In this document: in pieces, positions 43,348 through 53,206 of the stretch
How positions within the stretch are numbered: position 1 is the stretch's first letter
Layout of the letters: every line of letters begins with the position of its first letter
NCBI RefSeq assembly: GCF_000744775.1
Contig: NZ_JQMP01000001.1
Location: 605,758-669,757, forward strand
Source of the DNA: Thermorudis peleae
GTDB taxonomy: Bacteria > Chloroflexota > Chloroflexia > Thermomicrobiales > Thermomicrobiaceae
Direction: 5' to 3'
Length of the DNA stretch: 64,000 nucleotides
Made by a program: the position numbers and the translations under genes
Notes under the pieces: model-generated
What the model was told of the DNA's origin: nothing
Databases searched by the model: none
What the model saw: the letters and a program-made list of their open reading frames with translations, nothing else

Positions 43348-44349
43348 TTACATGCCCCAGCGCAATGCTGGTGTTTTGACGGGTGCGTCCCAGAGGGCGA
43401 GCATTTCATCGTCCGCACGCAGGAGCGTAATTGAGCACCCGGCCATCTCAAGCGAGGTGATGTACGGGCCGATAAGGTTGCGGGCGATCTGAATGCCGTG
43501 TTGCTCGCACATCTCCGCGACTTTCCGATACACAATGTAGAGTTCGCTGAGCGGTGTTCCACCCATCGAGTTGACCATGCAGATCACGCGATCCCCGGCC
43601 TGGAATGGCAGATCGCTGAGGATTGGCTCCATGAGCCGTTCGACGATCTGGTCAGCTGGTGCGAGCGGCTCACGGTAACGCCCTGGCTCGCCATGGATGC
43701 CGATCCCGATCTCCATCTCTTGCTCGCCCAGCTCAAATGTCGGCTTGCCCACATGTGGGACGGTACACGAGGTGAGGGCCATGCCCATTGACCGACCGTT
43801 TTCTGCGACACGGCGGCCAAGCGCTGCTAGCCGCTGAAGGTCGTAACCTTGCTCAGCGGCTGCGCCGAGAATCTTTTCAGCGAGCACTGTTGTACCGGTA
43901 CCACGTCGTCCTTGCGAGTAGAGGCTACTTTCAACGGCCACGTCGTCGGCGATGAGCACGCTTTCAACGGGAATTCCCTCGCCACGGAGCAGATCAGCCG
44001 CCATATCAAAGTTCATGACGTCGCCGGAGTAGTTTTTGACGATGAGCAAGATGCCGGCACCGCCGTCGACCGCTTTGGCCGCCTCATACATCTGGTCTGG
44101 TGTTGGAGAGGTGAAGACCGCACCTGGGCAAGCGGCATCCAACATGCCATACCCGACGAAGCCAACGTGCATCGGCTCGTGCCCACTGCCGCCGCCCGAG
44201 ATCACGGCGACCTTGCCGGATCGCGGTGCATCAGCGCGGTAGACGTAGTTCGGGTCGAAATGGACTTTAATCAGGTCAGGATGTGCCTTGGCCATTCCCT
44301 CAAGTGCTTCGGGAACGACCCGTTGCGGATCGTTGATCAGTTTCTTCAT
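43348..44349 (-). CDS. dhaK: DhaK substrate-binding subunit of dihydroxyacetone kinase
   Basis: 333 residues. [17 protein letters not shown] and [14 protein letters not shown] shape the site; the His in [10 protein letters not shown] is the one that covalently binds DHA as a hemiaminal. Start 44349 is preceded by GGGAG; a longer frame exists without support. Product is DHA-phosphate, which enters lower glycolysis. Confidence 0.96.
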   Translation of the reverse strand: MKKLINDPQRVVPEALEGMAKAHPDLIKVHFDPNYVYRADAPRSGKVAVISGGGSGHEPMHVGFVGYGMLDAACPGAVFTSPTPDQMYEAAKAVDGGAGILLIVKNYSGDVMNFDMAADLLRGEGIPVESVLIADDVAVESSLYSQGRRGTGTTVLAEKILGAAAEQGYDLQRLAALGRRVAENGRSMGMALTSCTVPHVGKPTFELGEQEMEIGIGIHGEPGRYREPLAPADQIVERLMEPILSDLPFQAGDRVICMVNSMGGTPLSELYIVYRKVAEMCEQHGIQIARNLIGPYITSLEMAGCSITLLRADDEMLALWDAPVKTPALRWGM

Positions 44350-44390
44350 TGTCAGAACTCCCTGCTGTGTATCCGAGCACACCAATCAGT

Positions 44391-45110
44391 CTAACCGAGC
44401 AGGATGTGCCATGCGACCGCGCCGATGATTCCACCCACGATCGGGGCTACAACCGGAATCCAGGCATAGCCCCAGTCTGAGTGACCCTTACCACCAGGAA
44501 TCGGCAGAATGGCGTGCGCGATCCGCGGGCCGAGGTCGCGTGCTGGGTTGATGGCGTATCCAGTTGGGCCACCAAGCGAGAGGCCAATGCCCCAGACAAG
44601 CAATCCAACGAGGAGTGGTGTCAATCCGCTGGAGCTTGCCTCCTTCACCGCGCCGAGTGCCTGCACAACAAAGACCAGAGTGAACGTGCCGATCACTTCA
44701 GTAATGAAGTTTGCAGCATAGTTGCGAATGTTTGGCGCAGTACAGAAGACTGCTCGCTTCAGGTCATGGTCTTCCGTTACTGCCCAATGGTTGTAGTACG
44801 CTGCCCAAACCAGAATTGCCCCAAGAAAGGCACCGATGAACTGCGCAATGAGGTACGCTGGCACTTGTGACCATGGAAAATCTCCGGCGACTGCCAAACC
44901 GATCGTCACTGCTGGGTTAATATGTGCCCCGCTAATGCGTCCCACTGCGTAGACGGCCATTGCAACTGCCATAGCCCACCCAGTGGTGATGACAATCCAT
45001 CCACTATTCTGAGCCTTGGAGCGGTTGAGGAGAACTGCCGCAACAACTCCATCGCCTAAGAGGATCAGCAGCGCAGTGCCAACAAGCTCGGCGATAAACT
45101 TCTGAGTCAT
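44391..45110 (-). CDS. glpF: Glycerol facilitator (aquaglyceroporin)
   Basis: 239 residues, six membrane helices and two half-helices with NPA motifs: SGAHINPAVTIGLA and GYAINPARDLGPR. The Asp after the second NPAR (NPARD) is typical of glycerol-conducting members. First gene of the operon, supplying glycerol (and possibly DHA) to GlpK and DhaK. Confidence 0.95.
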   Translation of the reverse strand: MTQKFIAELVGTALLILLGDGVVAAVLLNRSKAQNSGWIVITTGWAMAVAMAVYAVGRISGAHINPAVTIGLAVAGDFPWSQVPAYLIAQFIGAFLGAILVWAAYYNHWAVTEDHDLKRAVFCTAPNIRNYAANFITEVIGTFTLVFVVQALGAVKEASSSGLTPLLVGLLVWGIGLSLGGPTGYAINPARDLGPRIAHAILPIPGGKGHSDWGYAWIPVVAPIVGGIIGAVAWHILLG

Positions 45111-45298
45111 TGGTGCCCCTTCCCTTCCACTAACCTGCCCGCCAGGGACTGCCTATGGTGAAGGCTATCCGTGCCGAGTCTCGCCCCCTTTCCGGCATAA
45201 AAAAGTGCAGTGTTTAGCCATGACGGCAAAAACACACTCTCCCGTCCCGCTAGGATCGCCCAGCCGGATTTCCTGCTACGGTTTTCCTCCTATCTCCC
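45111..45298 (-). other. 5' leader of the glpF operon
   Basis: About 180 bases between the promoter and glpF, longer than a simple leader. Ribosome site GGAAGGG lies before the start. No recognised riboswitch. Confidence 0.4.
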
Positions 45299-45327
45299 AC
45301 TATAACCGCCTATTTGGCCGTTGTCAA
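45299..45327 (-). promoter_or_regulatory. Consensus promoter of the glpF-dha-pts operon
   Basis: On the minus strand TTGACA (45327-45322), 17-base spacer, TATAGT (45304-45299). Confidence 0.8.
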
Positions 45328-45330
45328 CGG
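45318..45330. promoter_or_regulatory. Palindrome over the -35 of the glpF operon
   Basis: CCGTTG-T-CAACGG, a perfect 6-base inverted repeat covering the -35. It is a fit site for a repressor that blocks polymerase. No regulator gene is adjacent. Confidence 0.5.
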
Positions 45331-45637
45331 GGAATGTGCGCCATACCCCTAGTAGGAATCGCTGTGGGGAAAAATTCAATCGGTTGATCAGCAGCGTTAT
45401 TTTGTTCTCTGGTTGGTTTCTGTTCTTTTTCTGCAAGATTTGTGCTGAAACGGCAGAGTCACATGCTGAAAGGGTGAGGCGCAAAGAGGCAAGTGGCAGA
45501 GCGTGGAGCGCCGCTCTAGGATTAGCATGACACTGCTAGATGGCATGCCCACTAGCAGTATGTTAATGGTTGTGGGGCAGGCACGTCCAGGCCAAGGTCG
45601 CTCCCCTGTGCCTGGCGATGAGAAGGAAAGATGACAC
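45331..45637. other. Region between the glpF promoter and the epimerase gene
   Basis: About 300 bases. Contains a pyrimidine-rich stretch near 45400-45430 and an inverted repeat ACTGCTAG-N12-CTAGCAGT (45532-45539 and 45552-45559), possibly an operator for the epimerase gene. No gene seen. Confidence 0.4.
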
Positions 45638-46678
45638 ATGCGAGTGCTGGTGACAGGCGGTGCAGGCTTCTTTGGCCTTCACATGGCCAACACGCTGACC
45701 CAGCATGGCCACCAGGTCACGCTCCTCGACATTGCCGACTATATCGAGTCTGACTATCACGGCTCTGTCCAGTTCCTGCGTGGCGATGTGCGGAAGCGTG
45801 ACCAAGTCGATGCCGCCATGCGCGGTGTTGACGCGGTTATCCATGCTGCAGCCGCGCTGCCACTCTGGCCACGTGCGGCGATTTTCTCGACCAATGTCGA
45901 TGGCACGCGCACTGTCTTGGAAAGCGCCATGGCTCACGGCGTTGAGCGCGTCGTGTATGTCTCCTCGACTGCTGTCTATGGTATTCCGCGGAAGCACCCG
46001 ATTGAAGAAGACGATCCGGTCGATGGTGTTGGCCCATATGGAGAAAGCAAGATTCTGGCCGAGCAAGTCTGTCAGCTCTTTCGACGTCGAGGTCTGACTG
46101 TCACCATCATTCGACCGAAGACGTTCATCGGTCCAGCCCGACTTGGTGTCTTCCAGATCCTCTTCGACTGGGTCGAACGTGGCAAGCCGATTCCGATCAT
46201 CGGCAATGGCCGCAACCGCTATCAACTGCTCGACGTTGAGGACTTAACCAATGCGATTGTCTGTGCCTTAACGGCTCCGGCTGAGCACGTGAATGATACG
46301 TTCAACATTGGTGCTGAGCGCTTCCAGACCGTTCGGGAAGACGTACAAGCACTCTGTGACTATGCGGGCAACGGCGCTCGAGTCTGGCCATTGCCTGCGA
46401 TGCCGGTCAAAGCTGCTCTTGCTGTTTTTGAAGCCCTCCATCTCTCGCCGCTGTACCGCTGGGTCTATGGTACTGCTGATAAGGACTCGTTCGTCTCGAT
46501 CGAACGAGCCAAAGCGAAGCTTGGCTGGCGACCGCGCTATAGCAATGTTGAGACGCTAACGAGGACATACGACTGGTACCTGGCTCACAAAGACGAGTAC
46601 GTTGGCAAAGTCGGCGTAACCCATCGCGTGGCGTGGGATCAAGGCATTTTGCGCGTCGTCCGCGACCTCTTGCCGTAG
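45638..46678 (+). CDS. NAD-dependent epimerase/dehydratase (extended SDR)
   Basis: 346 residues. NAD motif TGGAGFFGLHMANTL, active site Ser-Ser-Thr (YVSSTAVYG) and Y-x3-K in GPYGESKILAE. Likely acts on a nucleotide sugar or a sterol/flavonoid-like substrate; no sugar genes are near to guide the choice. AAGGAAAG precedes the start. Confidence 0.92.
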   Translation: MRVLVTGGAGFFGLHMANTLTQHGHQVTLLDIADYIESDYHGSVQFLRGDVRKRDQVDAAMRGVDAVIHAAAALPLWPRAAIFSTNVDGTRTVLESAMAHGVERVVYVSSTAVYGIPRKHPIEEDDPVDGVGPYGESKILAEQVCQLFRRRGLTVTIIRPKTFIGPARLGVFQILFDWVERGKPIPIIGNGRNRYQLLDVEDLTNAIVCALTAPAEHVNDTFNIGAERFQTVREDVQALCDYAGNGARVWPLPAMPVKAALAVFEALHLSPLYRWVYGTADKDSFVSIERAKAKLGWRPRYSNVETLTRTYDWYLAHKDEYVGKVGVTHRVAWDQGILRVVRDLLP

Positions 46679-46689
46679 CCAACCCGCGC

Positions 46690-47148
46690 TTAACCGTGCT
46701 CGCGCAGCCGTGCCTCGACAAGGCCGAGTGTCAGGCCGTAGGCAGCATGGCGCAGGACTTCCTGAAAGAAGGGCACGGGGCGGTTGAAATGGTCGAGCCT
46801 TCCGGCGCGAATATCGGGATGCAGTCGGTCGAGCACGACGACAAGCGGCCAGAGGAGGGTGTTCTCGGCCAGGCCAAAGGCGAGCCCTCGTAGCCAGGGA
46901 CGCTGTGCTGGCGTTGAGAACAGCCGAGCATAGACCACGCCGAGCGCTGCACCATTGGCGCAATGCATTGCAAGCCCAACTGGTAGCCACCACCGCCTTC
47001 CTCCAGGAACGAGCCCAGCAAGGAGTCGGAGGTCGTTCGTGCGCGCTCGTATCAGACGCAGGTCAAGGGCCATCACACCGGCAAAAGCAAGAGCCCCAGC
47101 GAGTCCTGCGAGTGCACCGGCTCGCTCAGTCTTCCCCAGCCGTATCAT
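46690..47148 (-). CDS. Small membrane protein, unknown
   Basis: 152 residues with about four hydrophobic segments (12-30, 53-75, 86-107, 133-145). Starts 23 bases inside the antiporter gene end, suggesting coupling, unless an internal start is used. Convergent with the epimerase gene. No family named with confidence. Confidence 0.7.
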   Translation of the reverse strand: MIRLGKTERAGALAGLAGALAFAGVMALDLRLIRARTNDLRLLAGLVPGGRRWWLPVGLAMHCANGAALGVVYARLFSTPAQRPWLRGLAFGLAENTLLWPLVVVLDRLHPDIRAGRLDHFNRPVPFFQEVLRHAAYGLTLGLVEARLREHG

Positions 47149-48427
47149 GATGGGATACCCCTTCTCCTCGTGATGTCATAGTAGACACCTCGGCAGACCG
47201 CAGCGTGCGCGTGCGGACGATTGGACCTAATAGCCAGTGTAGCACTGGTGGTGCAAGCAAGGTCGTCAAGATTGACATTGCCACGACAACGCCGTAGAGC
47301 CGCTGTTCCACAACGCCTTCGGCGAGCCCGATGGTTGCCACGATTAACCCAACCTCACCTCGTGGGACCATGCCAACTCCGACAACCGCCATTGAGCGCC
47401 ACCCTCGCCCGAGGGCACCAAGCCCAGCTCCCACGGCCTTTGTCACCAGCGCAACAGCGGTTACCAGGAGTGCAAGGCCGAGTGTCGCTGGCTGGGCGAA
47501 GGCCTTTAGGTCGACACGCAGGCCAGTCATGACGAAGAAGATCGGCACCAACAACGTGTACAACGGCAGCGCTTGACGCTCGAGATCGTAGTCCTCTGCA
47601 ACGTCTGCCAAGGCTAATCCAGCAAGGAATGCTCCGATAATGGCAGCGAGGCCAAGCTGCGCTGCGAAAACCGCGAGTCCCAGCATGAGGATAAGGGCAA
47701 TGACAAGCGGTGCCTCGCTCATGCGAAGTCGCTCAACGAGGCTGAACCATCGTGGGATTGCCCACGTCCCAACGCCAGCGACGACGACGGTGAAGAGTAA
47801 CGCCCTGGTTGCAATTCCAAGTACTTGCGTGACTTCGACGTGTCCAGTCTTGCCCAAGCCACTGACGATGGTGAGGAGCAGGAGCCCGAGGATGTCGTCG
47901 AGCACTGCCGCGCCCAAAATAATGCGCGCTTCTGGGAGTCCCAAGAGACCAAGATCACGGAGCACTCGAGCTGTGATCCCGACGCTCGTTGCCACGAGCG
48001 CAACGCCAATGAATAACGATTCAATTTCAGGCTCGCCAAGTACGAGCATGAGGGCTATCCCGCCAAATAATGGCAGCAGCACGCCGAGTGTGCCAACCAG
48101 TGCGGCTCGCCAGCCGACGGCCAACAAGTCGCGGAGCCGTGTTTCGAGGCCAACGTAGAAGAGCAGCAAAACGACTCCGAGTTCGGCAATACTCTCGAGT
48201 GCTAGCCGCAGCCCTTCTTCAGCCGCTGCCTGCTCACCATGAAATGCTGCGAGTATGCCAACGCCCGGCCGACCGACCAGCCCAAGCGCACTTGGCCCAA
48301 GAACAATGCCAACCAGCAGTTCGCCAATGACAGCTGGTTGGCGGAGCCGAAGAGCAAGCTCGCCAGCCGCTTTTGCTGCCGCGAAAATAAGGAGTAGGGC
48401 CGTCAGAACCTCAAGCGAGGCCGGCAT
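47126..48427 (-). CDS. CPA2-family cation:proton antiporter (KefB/NapA-like)
   Basis: 433 residues, 12-13 membrane helices. LRQPAVIGELLVGIVLGPSALG and LATSVGITARVLRDLG with the DDILG motif (AAVLDDILGLLLL, about 168-180) carrying the Asp pair for ion binding. No C-terminal KTN domain, so Na+(K+)/H+ exchange without nucleotide gating. It follows the dihydrolipoyl dehydrogenase gene by 21 bases. Confidence 0.92.
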   Translation of the reverse strand: MPASLEVLTALLLIFAAAKAAGELALRLRQPAVIGELLVGIVLGPSALGLVGRPGVGILAAFHGEQAAAEEGLRLALESIAELGVVLLLFYVGLETRLRDLLAVGWRAALVGTLGVLLPLFGGIALMLVLGEPEIESLFIGVALVATSVGITARVLRDLGLLGLPEARIILGAAVLDDILGLLLLTIVSGLGKTGHVEVTQVLGIATRALLFTVVVAGVGTWAIPRWFSLVERLRMSEAPLVIALILMLGLAVFAAQLGLAAIIGAFLAGLALADVAEDYDLERQALPLYTLLVPIFFVMTGLRVDLKAFAQPATLGLALLVTAVALVTKAVGAGLGALGRGWRSMAVVGVGMVPRGEVGLIVATIGLAEGVVEQRLYGVVVAMSILTTLLAPPVLHWLLGPIVRTRTLRSAEVSTMTSRGEGVSHHDTAGED

Positions 48428-48448
48428 CGTGATCCGACCCCGCAGCGG

Positions 48449-49852
48449 CTAGATGTGGATCGCAAGACCGTCGACCGCTAAGGCCGCTTCGCCCATGACC
48501 TCTGAGATGGTCGGATGCGGGTGGATATTCAGCCCAATCTCCCACGGCGTTGCTTCGAGCAGTTTGGCCAGGGCCGCCTCGGCGATCAATTCGGTTGCAT
48601 GCCCGCCAATGATATGTACGCCCAGCAGGTCATTGGTGTCAGCGTCAGCAACGACCTTAATGAATCCGTCGCCCTCACCTTCGATCAATGCCTTGCCATT
48701 TGCCCGCAACGGGAACTTGCCAACTTTGACTTCGTAGCCCTGTTCCCGCGCCTCTTTCTCTGTTAACCCGACGCTCGCAATCTCTGGATGACAATAAGTG
48801 CAGGACGGCGAGCGGCGATAATCCAGGGGGTACGGTTTCTCTCCAGCAATATGCTCGACAGCCACAATTCCTTGGTGCATGGCGGTGTGTGCCAAAAGTT
48901 GCTTGCCGATGACATCGCCAATGGCGTAGACCCCGTCGACACCCGTGCGTCCATACTCGTCGACAACGATGTAGCTGTCCTTCGTTTGAATGCCAAGTTC
49001 TTCGAGTCCAATGTCTTCGATGTTACCCTGCCGCCCAAGAGCGACGAGCAAGGTGTCGGCCTCGATAACCTCTTCCTTGCCGTCCTGCTTGACCCGCATC
49101 CGGACGCCACCCTCGGTAATATCAAAGTCGTCGGCCGTTGGACGGTAGTTGGGGATGATCCGGATGCCTTTGCGGGTATAGACACGCGTCAGGTGCTGTG
49201 AAATTTCTTCGTCCTCGTTCGGCACTACCCGACCGACCAAGGTGACTTCGGCACCAAATTCATGGTAAATCGAGGCGAATTCGACGCCCGTTGCTCCGCC
49301 GCCACGGATAATCACCCGCTTGGGTAGCCAATCCAGCCAGGTCGAGTGGTCACTGTTGATCACGCGATGGCCATCGAAGGGGATGCCCGGAATCGGTCGT
49401 GGGCGTGAACCAGTGTCAATGATGATCGCCCGTCCAGTCACTTCCTGTGTCTCGCCATTCGGTGTGGTCACGACAACAGTGTGGTTGTCCTTGAGTCGGC
49501 CGGTGCCCTCAATCGTGGTAATGCCATGCTTGCGGAAGAGGAACAGAATACCGCGGTAGAGTTGATCGACGATCCGTGCTGAGCGCTTGATGGCTTGTGG
49601 ATAATCGATCTCAAAGCTGTTGATTTTCACGCCATACTCCGCGGCTTCGCGTGCTAACGTCGCCACAGCCGCGCTTTTCAGCAGGGCTTTACTGGGAATG
49701 CAACCGCGGTGCAGGCAGGTGCCTCCCACTTTGTCTTTCTCAACGACGGCAACCTTCAGCTTAAGCTGCGCAGCCCGAATTGCGGCAACATAGCCACCGG
49801 TGCCACCGCCGAGAAAGACGATGTCATACTGATACTGTTGCTCGCCCGCCAT
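48449..49852 (-). CDS. lpdA: Dihydrolipoyl dehydrogenase (E3)
   Basis: 467 residues. FAD motif LGGGTGGYVAAIRAAQ, redox pair GGTCLHRGCIPSKALL, NAD motif IIRGGGATGVEFASIYHEFG, VYAIGDV and the C-terminal His-Glu dyad HPHPTISEVMGEA. Reoxidises lipoamide of 2-oxoacid dehydrogenase or glycine-cleavage complexes. No E1/E2 genes adjacent. Start 49852 follows AAGGGGG. Confidence 0.95.
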   Translation of the reverse strand: MAGEQQYQYDIVFLGGGTGGYVAAIRAAQLKLKVAVVEKDKVGGTCLHRGCIPSKALLKSAAVATLAREAAEYGVKINSFEIDYPQAIKRSARIVDQLYRGILFLFRKHGITTIEGTGRLKDNHTVVVTTPNGETQEVTGRAIIIDTGSRPRPIPGIPFDGHRVINSDHSTWLDWLPKRVIIRGGGATGVEFASIYHEFGAEVTLVGRVVPNEDEEISQHLTRVYTRKGIRIIPNYRPTADDFDITEGGVRMRVKQDGKEEVIEADTLLVALGRQGNIEDIGLEELGIQTKDSYIVVDEYGRTGVDGVYAIGDVIGKQLLAHTAMHQGIVAVEHIAGEKPYPLDYRRSPSCTYCHPEIASVGLTEKEAREQGYEVKVGKFPLRANGKALIEGEGDGFIKVVADADTNDLLGVHIIGGHATELIAEAALAKLLEATPWEIGLNIHPHPTISEVMGEAALAVDGLAIHI

Positions 49853-49947
49853 CTCAACCCCCTTCACTGGTGCGCTGGTGCAGCCAGCGCCACCGGCGAA
49901 CCTCTCCTCCCAGTATAACCCCCGGGCCGAGACTTGCCCGCTGATGC

Positions 49948-50445
49948 TTAGTGCCGCGTAGGATCATGCTGTTCAGCGACATCGACGACGTGTCCGCCTG
50001 TCAGCGTAAGCAGTTCTTCTGGCCTCAGGCGAAACACGGCGTGAGGAGTGCCAGCTGCAGCCCAAATTTCCGGTAGAGTCATGAGCGTTGATTCAATGTA
50101 GGTTGGCAGTGGCGTCTGATGGCCGGCTGGTGGTACTCCGCCAATGGCAAAGCCGGTTTGCGTGCGCACAAAATCGGCGTCAGCGCGCTCAACCGGCTCG
50201 CCGACGAGTTCAGCTAGCCGTGCTTCATCGACGCGCACTGCCCCGCTGGCAATGACGAGGATCGCGCGTCCGCTCTGGCGTCCACGGAAGACGAGCGATT
50301 TGGCAATCTGGGCAACAGTGCAGCCGATGGCTTGAGCTGCTTCCGCAGCTGTCCGTGTGCTTTGTGGTAGTTCGATCACGCGGCCTGGCATTCCCCGTTC
50401 GGCTAGGAATGCCTCAACCCGTTGGGCATTCGGGTGGAACGGCAT
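49948..50445 (-). CDS. YbaK/EbsC-family aminoacyl-tRNA deacylase
   Basis: 165 residues. Editing-domain signature: QAIGCTVAQIAKSLVFRG with the key Lys, AIGGVPPAGH, and GGHVVDVAE. Hydrolyses mis-charged Cys- or Ala-tRNA(Pro). Single domain, cytoplasmic. Confidence 0.93.
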   Translation of the reverse strand: MPFHPNAQRVEAFLAERGMPGRVIELPQSTRTAAEAAQAIGCTVAQIAKSLVFRGRQSGRAILVIASGAVRVDEARLAELVGEPVERADADFVRTQTGFAIGGVPPAGHQTPLPTYIESTLMTLPEIWAAAGTPHAVFRLRPEELLTLTGGHVVDVAEQHDPTRH

Positions 50446-50524
50446 ACCGTGTTATCCCTTCTCCGCCCTACTTACTCTGACAGCCTCGCACGTCCTACCT
50501 CTTGTCATCCGGCAAAGGCGCTCC

Positions 50525-51820
50525 TTAGGCCTGCGCCTGGACAGTGTGGAATGCCTCGTCAAGCACCGCAAGTGCACGTTCAAGTTCAGCCTCGTTGATG
50601 ACGAGAGGTGGCTGAAGCCGAAGCACGTTCCCTTCCTGCCCGCCGACGCCGATAAGCACGCCGTGCTCGCGGCAATAGGCGCGGATCGCTGTGGCTTGCT
50701 TTGCTGCTGGCGTCTTCGTGCCTCGGTCGGTCACAAGCTCAACGCCAATCATCAGACCAAGTCCGCGTACGTCGCCAATCAGCTCGTGCTCAGCGGCGAG
50801 TTCGCGCAGTTGCGCAAGCACGATTTCCCCCTTGCGCCCTGCTTGTCCAGGCAAATCTTCTTCCAGCATGACCTCTAGATTCGCGAGGGCAGCTGCGCAG
50901 GAGACCGGATTGCCACCGAATGTCGAGAGGTGCTCGCCCGGCTGGAATGCATCGGCGATCTCTGCTCGGGCAATGCACGCTGAGAGCGGGAAGCCGTCAG
51001 CAATGCCTTTGGCCATGACCATGATGTCCGGCTCAATACCGTAGTGCTCGATGGCGAAGAGCTTGCCAGTGCGACCAAAACCGCTCTGCACTTCATCGGC
51101 GATGAAGAGGATGCCGTATTGGTCAAGCACGTCTTTGACGAGGCGGAAGTAACGTGCTGGCGGCACGATGATGCCACCTTCGCCAAGCACTGGCTCGGCA
51201 ATGAACGCTGCCACGTTGCCCGACGTCTGGTACTTGATTGCCCATTCAATCATCTCAGCACAGCGCTCGGCGACAAGGTCAGGATCATCGGTGTTGAAGG
51301 GATTGCGGTAGACGTATGGAGCAGGAGCGAAGGCGACACCAGGGAGATAGGGGCCACCTCGCTTTTTTCGCAGCATGTTGCCGGTCACGGAGAGCGTTCC
51401 AATAGTACGCCCATGAAACGAGTGTGTCAGGGCGATGAATTCACTGCGGCCCGTGTACGCCTTGGCCATGCGCAAGGCGGTCTCGATACCCTCAGCGCCA
51501 CTATTGGCAAAGAAGGTCTTTTGCAAGCGCCCAGGCGTGACGTGCGCCAATCGCTCGGCAAGCTCAGCGGCTGGCGGTACATAGTAAACGTATGTCCCTG
51601 CGTGGACGAGCTTGTCAATCTGCGCCTTCGCGGCAGCAGCGACTTTGGGATGGCAATGCCCGGCATTCGTCACCGCAATGCCAGCGAAGCAGTCGATATA
51701 GGCTTTCCCGTCAGCGTCGTAGATTGTGGCTCCCTGCGCTCGTTCAACAACGACTGGCTCGAGTGAAGCGACGAAGCTGGTGCACACATACTGTTGATAG
51801 CGCTCGACTGTTCGGTTCAT
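50525..51820 (-). CDS. Class III PLP aminotransferase (ornithine/GABA/acetylornithine type)
   Basis: 431 residues. YIDCFAGIAVTNAGHCHP, ANSGAEGIETALRMAKA, HSFHGRTIGTLSVTG, DEVQSGFGRTG and PLP lysine in MVMAKGIADGFPLSA. Transfers an omega-amino group; 4-aminobutyrate, ornithine or alanine-glyoxylate activity cannot be separated by eye. Two ATGs (51823, 51820) after GGAG. Confidence 0.92.
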   Translation of the reverse strand: MNRTVERYQQYVCTSFVASLEPVVVERAQGATIYDADGKAYIDCFAGIAVTNAGHCHPKVAAAAKAQIDKLVHAGTYVYYVPPAAELAERLAHVTPGRLQKTFFANSGAEGIETALRMAKAYTGRSEFIALTHSFHGRTIGTLSVTGNMLRKKRGGPYLPGVAFAPAPYVYRNPFNTDDPDLVAERCAEMIEWAIKYQTSGNVAAFIAEPVLGEGGIIVPPARYFRLVKDVLDQYGILFIADEVQSGFGRTGKLFAIEHYGIEPDIMVMAKGIADGFPLSACIARAEIADAFQPGEHLSTFGGNPVSCAAALANLEVMLEEDLPGQAGRKGEIVLAQLRELAAEHELIGDVRGLGLMIGVELVTDRGTKTPAAKQATAIRAYCREHGVLIGVGGQEGNVLRLQPPLVINEAELERALAVLDEAFHTVQAQA

Positions 51821-51952
51821 CATCCCTGCTCCGTTCGTGTTGTTTCCTCTTTCCGTCGGCATTGTACGGTAGAGTGCCTCGAGCTGGAATTGCGTACAAT
51901 CCCAGAGATCCGGTCGGTGCGGACCGGGCAAGTGGATGAAAGCCGGGAACGT

Positions 51953-53206
51953 ATGGGGTGGTTAGATAGCTGGCGCTGGGCGTTTCGCGACCCAATACTT
52001 CGCCTTGTCTTGATCGTCACGGCCTTCGCTGGCCTGATTGTTGGACTGGCGGTGCCCTTCCTCTCACTGGTTGCCTACCAGCGTGGCGCCTCGTACACGG
52101 TTGTCGGGGCGATGGCATCGAGCTACCTGGTCACCCAAGCGGTGTTGCTGTTCCCAGCTGGGGCGCTCTCTGACCGCGTCGGGCGGATTGGCCCGCTGAT
52201 CGTTGGCCTGTTGCTTGAAGGAAGCGCAACGCTCGCCTTTGCGTTTGTCAAGCTGCCGATCCTCTTCGTTGCCCTGCGGGTTGTGCAGGGGATTGGTCTT
52301 TCGCTCACCTATCCTGCTGCACGTGCTCTGATCGTCGATACGACCGATCCCGAACACCGCGGCCGAGCCTTCGCAGCGTTTCAGGGAGCTTTTAACCTCG
52401 GCTGGCTTCTCGGGCCAGCCATTGGTGGTGTCCTTGCCAGCGTCGTCGGCATTACCCCCTTGCTCGTTGTTGGTGGTTTGAGCGAAATTGCGCTTGCGCT
52501 CACTGGACTGCTGTTCTTCCGGCGGTTGCCAGTGGTTCACCAGTTTGTGCGACGTGCAGCCTCCAAGGAGACGCTGACGCCGCGCCGCGTCGGTCTGTCC
52601 TCGCTCTTCACCTTGCCCTTGCTCGGAGCCTTCCTGTTAGCGTTTGGTTATCAGGTTCCCTATGGCCTTTTCAGTGGCATCTGGAGCATCTATCTGAAGC
52701 AACTTGGCGCGAGTGACGTCGAGCTGGGACTTTCCTTTACCACGTATGCAGTGGCCAACCTCCTGATGTTGCCAGTTGGCGGACGACTTGCAGACCGTGT
52801 TCCTCGTTGGCGACGGCTCTTGCCCCTCTCGTGGCTGCTCGGCCTGGTGATTGTGGGGTATGCCATCCCGGCTGTGCCGGCTATCCTGGTGCTCGGTGCC
52901 GTTGAAGGCGCACTTGGTGCCCTCATCGTTCCTTCAGTCGATGCTTACCTCGCTTCAGTCAGCGATCCCCGTGCCCAAGGGCGTGTCCAAGGCGCCTATA
53001 CGACGATTGGTGTGGCTGGTGCAGCTCTGAGCGCGCTCTGCAGTTCTGTGCTCTATCAGGCTGGGCGGATCGTGCCATTTGCCACGGGTGGTTTCGTACT
53101 TGCCCTGCTTTCGACCTTGGCCGTGCCATTGATACGGCTAGGCGAACGCCAGCGTGAGCAGGAAGCCGTGCCTGTCTCGGATGAAGCGCCTCTTGTCCGT
53201 CGCTAA
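51953..53206 (+). CDS. Major facilitator superfamily transporter, probable drug exporter type
   Basis: 417 residues, 12 membrane helices. Motif A GALSDRVGRIGPLIVG, second copy GGRLADRVPRWRR. Helix pattern and the central loop (about 190-215) fit multidrug-type MFS. The start at 51953 is chosen from the first helix; a GTG at 51932 is possible. Confidence 0.9.
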   Translation: MGWLDSWRWAFRDPILRLVLIVTAFAGLIVGLAVPFLSLVAYQRGASYTVVGAMASSYLVTQAVLLFPAGALSDRVGRIGPLIVGLLLEGSATLAFAFVKLPILFVALRVVQGIGLSLTYPAARALIVDTTDPEHRGRAFAAFQGAFNLGWLLGPAIGGVLASVVGITPLLVVGGLSEIALALTGLLFFRRLPVVHQFVRRAASKETLTPRRVGLSSLFTLPLLGAFLLAFGYQVPYGLFSGIWSIYLKQLGASDVELGLSFTTYAVANLLMLPVGGRLADRVPRWRRLLPLSWLLGLVIVGYAIPAVPAILVLGAVEGALGALIVPSVDAYLASVSDPRAQGRVQGAYTTIGVAGAALSALCSSVLYQAGRIVPFATGGFVLALLSTLAVPLIRLGERQREQEAVPVSDEAPLVRR

